Positions 49,601 through 56,750 of a stretch of 64,000 nucleotides of DNA are shown piece by piece. Location of the stretch: positions 124,001 to 188,000 of the forward strand of contig JBEVJC010000022.1 in the NCBI GenBank assembly GCA_040510375.1. The letters run 5' to 3'. The notes beneath the pieces were generated by a model. The model saw nothing but the letters and a program-made list of their open reading frames with translations, had not been told where the DNA came from and did no database searches. A program made the translations under genes and the position numbers. This DNA comes from JBEVJC01 sp040510375. Lineage in GTDB: Bacteria; Bacteroidota; Bacteroidia; Chitinophagales; Chitinophagaceae. Numbering within the stretch: position 1 is the stretch's first letter; the number at the start of each line of letters is the position of its first letter.

Positions 49601-50145
49601 GCATGGGGCTGGGGACGCTCATATGCACTGGCCGATTTTTTTAATTCGCCATCCACCGGATCCACATAGTAGTGGCCCTGTGGTTTACCGGTGATCCCAT
49701 AACTTTCATGCAGCCCGGTATTAAACCATTGGGGTGAATTGGGTACACACATCTGGTCGAGGATCGAATAAACCAGCTCTTCATAAAATACCTGCGCATC
49801 TTCATTGCTTGCAAAATAGCCATAACGCTCGCCCCATACGCGCCAGCAATTAGCCATACGATGTGCCACCTGCCTGGCTGATGTTTCGCGGCCGGTGGTA
49901 CCATCAGGTTGAGGTACACCCGCCTTTCGGAAATATTTCTGTGCAAGAATATCGGTTGCGATCTGGCTCCATTGCCGGGGCACTTCCACATTGGTCATTT
50001 CAAAAACGATCTCCCCACTCGGGTTCCTGATTACCGAAGTCCGGTAGTCATACTCAAAGAGATCAAATACATTCACGGTATTGCTGGTAAAGCGACGGGA
50101 AAATTTTAATCCACCTTCTGGTGAAGATTGTTTCTTACTACCCAT
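46642..50145 (-). CDS. nrdJ: Adenosylcobalamin-dependent (class II) ribonucleoside-diphosphate reductase
   Basis: 1167 aa. Makes deoxynucleotides with adenosylcobalamin, not needing oxygen. Motifs: catalytic-site segment ASNPCSEYMFLDNTACNLAS, NSAPQWFN-like NSPQWFNTGL at about residue 135, GLGYANLGTML, and IAPTGTIGLVMDC. The C-terminal region has a paired-Cys tail (CNVCGHIMMR, CYKCLNCGNQ) for re-reduction. It fits the B12-dependent class II family of about 1,100-1,200 residues. Starts at ATG 50145. A short SD-led upstream reading frame (50147-50176) ends one base before it. Confidence 0.95.
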   Translation of the reverse strand: MGSKKQSSPEGGLKFSRRFTSNTVNVFDLFEYDYRTSVIRNPSGEIVFEMTNVEVPRQWSQIATDILAQKYFRKAGVPQPDGTTGRETSARQVAHRMANCWRVWGERYGYFASNEDAQVFYEELVYSILDQMCVPNSPQWFNTGLHESYGITGKPQGHYYVDPVDGELKKSASAYERPQPHACFILSVDDDLVNDGGIMDLWVREARIFKYGSGVGTNYSSLRGANEKLSGGGTSSGLMSFLKIGDRAAGAIKSGGTTRRAAKMVCLDLDHPEIVEFVNWKVEEEKKVGALIDAGYSSDYEGEAYKTVSGQNSNNSVRIPNEFFDRLQKGEDWELKGRMDGRVMKKIPSKDLWDQIAHAAWRCADPGTQYNTTINEWHTCPEGGEIRASNPCSEYMFLDNTACNLASANLMKFYNADTNLFDVEGYEYNCRLWTVVLEISVLMAQFPSKEVARLSYEYRTLGLGYANLGTMLMVSGIAYDSDAARGITGAITAIMTGVAYRTSAEMASVLGAFPRYEDNREHMKRVIRNHRLAAYDADEFESLSVRPQGIKAKHCPDYLLKAACKVWDDAVELGELYGYRNAQSTVIAPTGTIGLVMDCDTTGVEPDFALVKFKKLSGGGYFKIINQSVPAALKNMGYSKQEVDEITRYAVGAASFAKAPYINHATLMAKGFSMNDLNKLDAAVVAAFDINFIFNKYALGEECLQRLGFDSGLYNDFEWSLLEALGFSDEEIEAANDFVCGTMMLEGAPFLREEHLPVFDCANKCGKKGQRFIHAHGHIRMMAAAQPFISGAISKTINLPHEALVEEIADSYMLSWQLGLKACALYRDGSKLSQPLSNKSDKKKKSSTAAGVVEETQAGQTGQAVLEKQSGHDITDKQTANTDQAFATNPSGKISANQTFAEMRAETVSNIVDLGKLTVEELLEEVQKRVQSSPDTKLKRKLASIVERRSLPAKRRGFTQKAKINGQAIFLRTGEYQDGTLGEIFIDMAKEGATMRSMMNCFAISISIGLQYGVPLEEFVDKFAFTKFDPSGFVEHPNIKSTTSLVDFIFRALGYEYLGRTDLVHVLDKPEVMNTGSDDWEDVPTGLEYAKAPELSSIRITPAGAGPATIKTYKAQPYKEDNGMDAMNKAAKNMQSDAPACNVCGHIMMRSGTCYKCLNCGNQGGCS

Positions 50146-50146
50146 A

Positions 50147-50176
50147 CTAATTGAATTTATCGGTCTGATACTGCAT
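50147..50176 (-). CDS. Nine-codon leader reading frame before nrdJ
   Basis: ATG CAG TAT CAG ACC GAT then K-F-N and TAG (product MQYQTDKFN). AAGGAGG, a perfect Shine-Dalgarno core that is unusual here, lies 14 nt before it (minus strand, 50191-50197). Its stop is one base from the nrdJ ATG, which suggests translational coupling. It could also be chance. Confidence 0.3.
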   Translation of the reverse strand: MQYQTDKFN

Positions 50177-50389
50177 TTTGCCTATGGAGGCCTCCTTACG
50201 AAAATATTTTTTGCAAAGCGCATTTCAAACTCCCAGATATGCACATCTTGTGGAAACAGGGCTGCATGGCATGACAGCACTGCCATACAAAATTTGTGCA
50301 CACCCATTTATAGCCAATACCACAATATTTTTTTGGTAGATAGGGTTTCAATCAGTAATTATACCCATAACCGATCAATAACGGCTTTA

Positions 50390-51112
50390 ATGAAACGGAC
50401 CCTTACTTTAACCCTGCTGGTAATTACCCTTAGTTGTAACCAAACTTTTTCCCAGACCCAGTTTATGGGCTGGCTGGCTTCTTTCCAGTCAACCAAAACA
50501 GGTAAACATACCAGTATCCTGTCTGACGTGCAGTTGCGTTCGTCCGATGGAATCGAACACGTTCAGACACTCCTGCTGAGGGCAGGTTTCACGTATCATG
50601 CCGGAAGAAAATTCCTGCTCACCACCGGTTATGCATTTGTAGATAACCGGCGCACACTGGGAGGCATCAGCGGATACATTCCTGAGCACCGGATCTGGGA
50701 GCAGGTAATCTTCAACCATAAACAGGGCCGGCTGAATATCAGCCACAGGCTGCGGCTGGAGCAACGTTTTATCGGTACAGCGGTAACTGAAAATGATGAC
50801 CTGCGGCAATCGGGTCATGTGTATGCAAACCGGTTCCGTTATTTCATCAGGAACATACTCCCGTTCAGGAAACAGGAAACCTTTAAAAAAGGTTTGTTCG
50901 CCGCATTGCAGGATGAGGTGTTCCTGAATATCGGTAATAAAGCAAATGTAAACGGAAAGGGCTTCGACCAGAATCGCCTGTATCTTGCGCTGGGCTATCG
51001 CCTGAAAACATCAATTGATCTGGAAGCCGGATACCTTAATCAATATATTTCAGGAGTAACGGGCCGGACCAACAACCATGTTGCCCAATTAGTGGTTTAC
51101 CTGCGTTTGTAG
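50390..51112 (+). CDS. DUF2490 outer-membrane protein
   Basis: 240 aa from ATG 50390 (MKRTLTLTLLVITLSCNQTFSQ signal peptide). The mature part has alternating beta-strands with an aromatic end (QLVVYLRL), as in small beta-barrels, and matches the DUF2490 pattern: TGYAFVDNRRTLGG, RIWEQVIFNHKQGRLNISHR-like strands and RLRLEQRFIG. Outer membrane, function unknown. It diverges from nrdJ across about 245 bp. Confidence 0.85.
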   Translation: MKRTLTLTLLVITLSCNQTFSQTQFMGWLASFQSTKTGKHTSILSDVQLRSSDGIEHVQTLLLRAGFTYHAGRKFLLTTGYAFVDNRRTLGGISGYIPEHRIWEQVIFNHKQGRLNISHRLRLEQRFIGTAVTENDDLRQSGHVYANRFRYFIRNILPFRKQETFKKGLFAALQDEVFLNIGNKANVNGKGFDQNRLYLALGYRLKTSIDLEAGYLNQYISGVTGRTNNHVAQLVVYLRL

Positions 51113-51199
51113 CTGGCACTTATACTTTAGGACTGATCGTAAATTAACCTGTTGAAAGCCAAAAACTTTTTGCATTTTTGTAAGAACAACCGTTACCGG

Positions 51200-51958
51200 A
51201 TGAAGTCAACTCTCTACAATACTTTACAGGATCAAAAAAAGCTGGGCAAAAAATCATTTGCCGTACTGATCGACCCTGATAAAGTGAACAGGAAAATCCT
51301 GGACGTGTTGATCGGTCTTTCAGTAGCTGCAAAAGTGGATCATTTCTTTGTTGGCGGCAGCCTGGTGATTTCCAGTAACCTGGATGATTGTGTCCAGTAT
51401 CTCAAACAACACTGCTCTATTCCGATTACCCTGTTTCCCGGAAGTTCTTCACAGATTTCCCGGTACGCGGATGCCCTGCTTTATCTATCCGTGATTTCAG
51501 GAAGGAATCCTGAACTGCTTATCGGCCAGCATGTGATTTCTGCACCGTTTGTCAGGCAAAGCGGACTGGAGATCATGTCTACCGGTTATATTGTTGTTGA
51601 TGGCGGCGCACCAACTACGGTATCGTATATCAGTAATACTTATCCTGTTCCGTCCGACAAACCGGAGATTGCCATGTGCACAGCAATGGCAGGTGAAATG
51701 CTGGGCATGAAACTTATTTACATGGATGCAGGCAGCGGGGCCAAACGACCCATTCCCGAGAACATGATCAAACTGGTTGCCGAGAATATAGAAATCCCGC
51801 TGATTATTGGTGGAGGTATCATTAACCCCGAGAAAGCCTACCTGAACTGCAAGGCCGGGGCAGATGTAATAGTGGTGGGCAATGCCATTGAGAAAGAAAC
51901 CTCACTGATTATGGAAATGAGTGCTGCCGTACATTCGGCACCTGTCCGCACAACCTGA
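51200..51958 (+). CDS. Geranylgeranylglyceryl/heptaprenylglyceryl phosphate synthase
   Basis: 252 aa from ATG 51200 (MKSTLYNTLQDQKKLGKKSF). TIM-barrel PcrB/GGGPS family: VLIDPDKVN, VGGSLVISSN, LFPGSSSQIS, TGYIVVDGGAPTTVSYI, YMDAGSGAKRPIPE, and LIIGGGIINPEKA (phosphate loop). Joins a prenyl diphosphate to glycerol-1-phosphate, the first step of archaeal-type ether lipids. Group II members occur in Bacteroidota; the local product is unknown and no archaeol-modifying gene is nearby. Confidence 0.93.
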   Translation: MKSTLYNTLQDQKKLGKKSFAVLIDPDKVNRKILDVLIGLSVAAKVDHFFVGGSLVISSNLDDCVQYLKQHCSIPITLFPGSSSQISRYADALLYLSVISGRNPELLIGQHVISAPFVRQSGLEIMSTGYIVVDGGAPTTVSYISNTYPVPSDKPEIAMCTAMAGEMLGMKLIYMDAGSGAKRPIPENMIKLVAENIEIPLIIGGGIINPEKAYLNCKAGADVIVVGNAIEKETSLIMEMSAAVHSAPVRTT

Positions 51959-51964
51959 GTCACC

Positions 51965-53380
51965 CTACTTAATTTTATTTTTTTTAATCTCCCCATTTAC
52001 AAATGGCACCACCGATTTCCGGATGGCGTTGATGATGGCAGTAAGATTCGGCATATCGATGCGATCCAGCTGGTCGCAGAACTGGTGATAACATTCATCA
52101 TCATCTGTTGAAGCCATGATGGAGTGCGCCGGAATATCTACCAGTGCAAAAGGATAGTTATCACTTCGCTCGTAATATTTTTTGTCGGGATCGGGATCGC
52201 GGATTACCGTCAGTCCGTTAGCCTTCAATTCATCGCCCAGCAATGACGGAAGTTCCGAATCATATTCCCCGGTTATAAAAACGGTACGGGCACCAAACTG
52301 TGGCACCCCGATCATTTCAAGGTTGATAACGCCCGCCAACTTATCCAGCTTTTCCTGCCTGGTAAAAAAATTTGATCCGGTAAGTCCCAGTTCTTCCCCG
52401 GCAAACATCGCAAATACAAGTGTCCGCTGTTGTGCACCAGCAAGTGCATACGCCCTGGCAAGCGTCAGCACGCCGGTAGTGCCGGATGCATTGTCATTGG
52501 CCCCGTTCATGATATTGTCGTCCCGGTTACCGGGAATAAACCCTTCATGATCGTAATGGGCACTGAACAGGAACATTTCTTCGCCCTTACCGGGCAATAT
52601 GGCCACCACATTATATTCCACACTTGCGTAATAACTGTCACTCCCCTGCAACAGCAGGGACCCAGGCAGGGTATCCGCATACACCATCAGAATTTCACGA
52701 CGCACACCTCCCAACGGTATCCTGAAACGGATTTCAGAAAATTTTCTTGATTTGGCACCACGCGCATCGGCTACATCCCTGGCCTTAACTGGTTCACCTG
52801 CTGAAGATGTGTCCTTAACAGTTACACCTGGTGTTGTCGTGTCCCGGGGGTTAGCAATCACGCCCGTTTCGGGCGCCTTGTTTTTTTCACCTGTCGGAGC
52901 CGGCTTCCGCGGTGACCATAACAGGATGGGTGTAGTATCATTTGAATAACGAAGTAATGTACTGTCATCAAACCCATCCACCTGTTCCGTTTTAAAATAC
53001 CCGGTAGTCCTGTCGGGATAATCCCCTGCTCCATCACGAAAAAAAATATAATCACCGGTTGGTTTTAATATCCCATTCCACAGAAGCAAATCGGCGCGTT
53101 CATTCTTTCTGCCACCTGCAGGACGAAATGGGATAAAATAGGAACCCTGCCCGGGGAAAGGAACAAGTCCGCATTGCCGGAATTCTTTACTGATGAACTG
53201 CGCAGCTTTCAGCAGGCCAGGCTGGAAGTTACCACGTCCCTCCAGTGAATCACCTGCCAGCACCTGCATAATACGCAACACTTCCCCTTCCGGAATACTA
53301 TCGGTTGTATCCTGTGCATGGGTAACCGTCCCGGTCCAAAGAAATAAAATCGACAGCAGGCTGTTCCTTAATCTGGCCAT
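51965..53380 (-). CDS. M28-family metallopeptidase, exported (first of a pair)
   Basis: 471 aa with signal peptide (SLLSILFLWTGTVTHAQ). M28 zinc ligands appear in order: FSAHYDHEGF (His, Asp), MNGANDNASG (Asp), FAGEELGLTGS (Glu-Glu), EMIGVPQFG, and the closing His in DDDECYHQFCDQLDR. A Thr/Lys-rich insert (residues 165-205, ENKAPETGVIANP-like) is not in the paralogue. Probably an exported aminopeptidase. Its partner gene lies 9 nt upstream. Confidence 0.9.
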   Translation of the reverse strand: MARLRNSLLSILFLWTGTVTHAQDTTDSIPEGEVLRIMQVLAGDSLEGRGNFQPGLLKAAQFISKEFRQCGLVPFPGQGSYFIPFRPAGGRKNERADLLLWNGILKPTGDYIFFRDGAGDYPDRTTGYFKTEQVDGFDDSTLLRYSNDTTPILLWSPRKPAPTGEKNKAPETGVIANPRDTTTPGVTVKDTSSAGEPVKARDVADARGAKSRKFSEIRFRIPLGGVRREILMVYADTLPGSLLLQGSDSYYASVEYNVVAILPGKGEEMFLFSAHYDHEGFIPGNRDDNIMNGANDNASGTTGVLTLARAYALAGAQQRTLVFAMFAGEELGLTGSNFFTRQEKLDKLAGVINLEMIGVPQFGARTVFITGEYDSELPSLLGDELKANGLTVIRDPDPDKKYYERSDNYPFALVDIPAHSIMASTDDDECYHQFCDQLDRIDMPNLTAIINAIRKSVVPFVNGEIKKNKIK

Positions 53381-53389
53381 GAATTGTTT

Positions 53390-54685
53390 TTATCTCAGTT
53401 CACTGGTGTTGACACGGCCTGGTGTGTCTTTTCCTTCAACGATGGAACGAGCGCTCAGCGCAATGGAACGGATGATCCTTGTCATGTTTACGAGATCAAG
53501 CGTTTCTACCTGGTCAGAAACCTTATGATAGTTTGGTTCCGAATCCATCTTTGATGTAGAAATAGTATGGGCAGGTACACCCAGACGTGCAAGGGTGGCA
53601 TTATCGGACCGGTAAAAAAGCTGCTGGTCGGGATAGGGATCCGGATAAAATTTAAACTCTGTACCTGTCAGGTTTTTTTGAAGGATGGAACCCATATTGG
53701 TTTTTTCGTAACCCGTAATATAGGCCGAGTTGGTTCCCCATTTACTTTCCGTACCGATCATTTCAATATTGAACATGGCTACCACCGAAGCGGGATCAAA
53801 TTGGCGGGAAAAATATTGTGAACCGAAACCACCGACTTCTTCTGCGGTGAAGGCGGCAAAAACAATGGTCCGTTCATTATCCTTCAGCGCCGCATAATAT
53901 TTTGCCAGCAGGATCACAGCTGTAATACCAGCAGCATCATCATTGGCGCCGTTGAAGATAGAATCAGCACCGTCTGCTTTTTTCACACCAAGATGGTCAT
54001 AGTGACCGGAAAAAATAACGTACTCATTTTTTTTCGATTTGCCGGGCAACATACCAACTACATTAGCCAGCTTAGACGTACTAAGATCATTTGAAGCACT
54101 GATATGAAAAGTCGATACCGGTTCAGCTGTAAGGATGAAAACCGTGCTGGTAGCGGACTTAAACATCGATCTTTTAAAACCGCTCAAACGCGGGAAATAT
54201 TTTCCGAAGCTGGTATCAACAAGGATGATTGTATTTTTTCCGTTCCCCACAAATCCCACTGCCCTGGAAAAAAACTCGTCGCCCTTTGAAATTTTTTCAA
54301 TAGCAAATCCTGATTTATCGGTAATGTCGACCGTAGGTTCACTGGTGATCACCAGCACTTTTGTATCATCAAACCGGGCACCATTTACCTCGGCATTGAT
54401 GGCGGTTTGTTTTGCACTGACCATCTCGAAAGGCTGGAGAAAACTGTTGCTTTTGTTTAATGGAACCAGGCCGGCAGCCTTGAATTCCGAGGCAATAAAA
54501 TCGGCAGCCTTATCTATTTCCGGTGAATAGACCTTACGTCCCTTGAATGCATCGGATGCAAGAACGGTTTCAATACGTGTTACTTCTTTTTCATTGATCA
54601 CCGCATCTGCCTTCGTATTTGTCTTTTGTGAGCAGGCGGCAAAAGGAATGGAAACAGTGAGTGCGATTACGAGTAATTTATTCAT
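53390..54685 (-). CDS. M28-family metallopeptidase lipoprotein (second of a pair)
   Basis: 431 aa. Lipobox FAACS, so surface- or periplasm-anchored. M28 ligand segments: FSGHYDHLGVKK, FNGANDDAAGITAV, FAAFTAEEVGGFGS, NIEMIGTESKWG, and the closing His in EPNYHKVSDQVE. It shares layout with the downstream M28 gene (gap 9 nt), which looks like a tandem duplication. Confidence 0.9.
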   Translation of the reverse strand: MNKLLVIALTVSIPFAACSQKTNTKADAVINEKEVTRIETVLASDAFKGRKVYSPEIDKAADFIASEFKAAGLVPLNKSNSFLQPFEMVSAKQTAINAEVNGARFDDTKVLVITSEPTVDITDKSGFAIEKISKGDEFFSRAVGFVGNGKNTIILVDTSFGKYFPRLSGFKRSMFKSATSTVFILTAEPVSTFHISASNDLSTSKLANVVGMLPGKSKKNEYVIFSGHYDHLGVKKADGADSIFNGANDDAAGITAVILLAKYYAALKDNERTIVFAAFTAEEVGGFGSQYFSRQFDPASVVAMFNIEMIGTESKWGTNSAYITGYEKTNMGSILQKNLTGTEFKFYPDPYPDQQLFYRSDNATLARLGVPAHTISTSKMDSEPNYHKVSDQVETLDLVNMTRIIRSIALSARSIVEGKDTPGRVNTSELR

Positions 54686-54725
54686 GTTGTTGTATATGGA
54701 ATTGGTTTATTTAAAAGTTACAATA

Positions 54726-55454
54726 TCAGAGACTCATCATTTCCTTAAACTTAACAGTCTGCCTGCGGCTCACTTCTATCTTCTCCCCGCCTTTTAGTTC
54801 CAGCAACAGGCCACCGTTGAAATAAGGTTCTATCTTATCAATCATCCGCAGGTTAACAATATGTTTCCGGTTGGCACGAAAAAAGAATTTTTCATCCAGA
54901 CGTTCCTCGAGGGCATTGAGCGATTTAAGGATCAGTGGCTTATTCGTACCAAAAAATACCTTTGCATAATTGCCCACACTTTCGAATAAGCGGATCTCAC
55001 TTAGTTTCACAAACCAGCAACGTTCGCCATCCTTTACAAAGACCTGGTCGTCTTCAGAGAGAATACTGTTGTTTGTAAATTCGCCGGTTGCGATTTTCTC
55101 CCGGTTCTCGCCCGACTGTAACTTCTGCACTGCATCGGCCAGTCTCTTCGGTTCAATTGGTTTAAGCAGGTAATCAAGTGCATTTACCTCAAATGCTTTT
55201 AACGCGAACTCATCGTAGGCCGTGGTGAAAATCACCTGCGGTGTACGTTCCAGCTCGGCCAGCATATCAAACCCTGTTTTGCCCGGCATCTGGATATCCA
55301 GGAAAATCAGGTCCGGATGGAGGCTTTCGATCTTCTGGATTCCTTCGTCGGCATTGGCCGCTTCGTCGATGATCTCCACTTCCGGAAACTCCAGCAGGAG
55401 TTTTCTCAACTCCGCCCTTGCCAGTCGTTCGTCATCAATAATAATTGCTCGCAT
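54726..55454 (-). CDS. LytTR-family response regulator
   Basis: 242 aa. Receiver domain: IIDDERLARAEL acidic residues, phospho-acceptor Asp in LIFLDIQMPGKTGFDML, Thr in FTTAYDEFALKAF, Lys in LDYLLKPIEP. The C-terminal LytTR DNA-binding domain runs from VFVKDGERCWFVKLSEI to ANRKHIVNLRMIDKIEPYFNG. It is the partner of the histidine kinase gene 14 nt upstream. Targets unknown. Confidence 0.95.
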   Translation of the reverse strand: MRAIIIDDERLARAELRKLLLEFPEVEIIDEAANADEGIQKIESLHPDLIFLDIQMPGKTGFDMLAELERTPQVIFTTAYDEFALKAFEVNALDYLLKPIEPKRLADAVQKLQSGENREKIATGEFTNNSILSEDDQVFVKDGERCWFVKLSEIRLFESVGNYAKVFFGTNKPLILKSLNALEERLDEKFFFRANRKHIVNLRMIDKIEPYFNGGLLLELKGGEKIEVSRRQTVKFKEMMSL

Positions 55455-55468
55455 GATTTTGTGTTTTA

Positions 55469-56569
55469 TTAAGCTGCGTCAACAGGTATATAAACCCGGG
55501 CCTCCACCAATGTAGGGGTTGCCTGTTTGATCTCAAATTTCGCCTTGTTTCCGTAAAGCAGACTCAACCGGTCTGTAGTACTGGACAAACCAAAACCCCG
55601 GCCAATGACTTCGTCATCCATTTCGGCACCACCCCCGGCACTTTTCAGTTTCCCGGTATTTAAAACACTCAGCTCATGGAAATGGTTTCTTATATGTGAA
55701 ACAATCCTTACAACGCCGCCATGGATCTGTTTACTGATGCCATGTTTAATGGCATTTTCAACCAGGGTCTGCAACATCATTGGCGGTACAGGCAGGTTGA
55801 GGGTCTCGCCGTCAATCTCGTACTCAATCCTGAGCCGGTCTTCAAAGCGCATATTTTCCAGGGCCAGGTAATCTTTAACGATATCCAGTTCCCTTGCCAT
55901 GGGTACCGCTTCCGTTTTTTCAGATTGCATACTGCTCCGCAGGATGGTGCTGAGTTCCGTGATTGCCTGACGCGCCCGTTGCGGGTTCTCATCCACCAGC
56001 GCGCGGATACTGTTCAGGGCATTAAAAATAAAATGGGGATTGATATGCGCCTTGATGGTCTTCAGTTCCAGCTCCTTCACCAGTGATTCAAGCTGCAATG
56101 TATCCAGCTGCTGCTTCTGGCTTTTGTCAATATAGTGATACATGAAATAGATCGCATTCCAGATAAAATAATAGATAAACACATTAAATGCATTGATCGC
56201 AATGAGGAGTGCCAGTTTACCCGATTCATACAGGGCCATCTGGTCCTTCGTAAGGAAACCAAAACGGTGATGCAGCAAAACAATGATACTGGCACCAATT
56301 ACCGCGAAGATCAGGGTGATCACCGCAAACTGCAGGATCTGCGTCTCCAGTTTTTTCTGCAGCAGGTTGATACGGATGATTACAATCCTCATTATATGGG
56401 TAAGCTCCAGGCCGGTAAGGATGAAAATCCCGATCCGTGAAAAAAACATTTCCTGTTTTTTCTGCGTCTCCATTTCCCCGAACGACCAGGTGAAAAAAAG
56501 ATGGATCAACACAAACGCCCCCCAACCGCATAACTGAAATAACCAATATCTTTTGTTACCAATACGCAT
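55469..56569 (-). CDS. LytS-type sensor histidine kinase
   Basis: 366 aa. About four transmembrane helices in residues 10-160, then the His_kinase domain with the phosphoacceptor in AHINPHFIFNALNSIRALV and an ATPase domain (MMLQTLVENAIKHGISKQ, GRGFGLSSTTDRLSLLYG). Paired with the LytTR regulator 14 nt downstream. Signal unknown. Confidence 0.95.
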   Translation of the reverse strand: MRIGNKRYWLFQLCGWGAFVLIHLFFTWSFGEMETQKKQEMFFSRIGIFILTGLELTHIMRIVIIRINLLQKKLETQILQFAVITLIFAVIGASIIVLLHHRFGFLTKDQMALYESGKLALLIAINAFNVFIYYFIWNAIYFMYHYIDKSQKQQLDTLQLESLVKELELKTIKAHINPHFIFNALNSIRALVDENPQRARQAITELSTILRSSMQSEKTEAVPMARELDIVKDYLALENMRFEDRLRIEYEIDGETLNLPVPPMMLQTLVENAIKHGISKQIHGGVVRIVSHIRNHFHELSVLNTGKLKSAGGGAEMDDEVIGRGFGLSSTTDRLSLLYGNKAKFEIKQATPTLVEARVYIPVDAA

Positions 56570-56750
56570 ATCTGTAAAAATAAGGTGATTTGATTACCGA
56601 TAAGGGCCCTATATATACCAGTGGCAGATTAGTCCCCACAAATGGAAATCGGGTCCGGAAACCCCGAAAACCCATTCCAGCCGGCCACATTTGCCCACAT
56701 AGTGCCATCCTGGCCGGAAAATTATTACTTTTACATGGTAAAACTGTTCC

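Noticed and set aside
50146..50389. Cobalamin riboswitch before nrdJ
   Set aside because: I looked for the B12-box sequence and the adjacent conserved stems on the minus strand and saw none.
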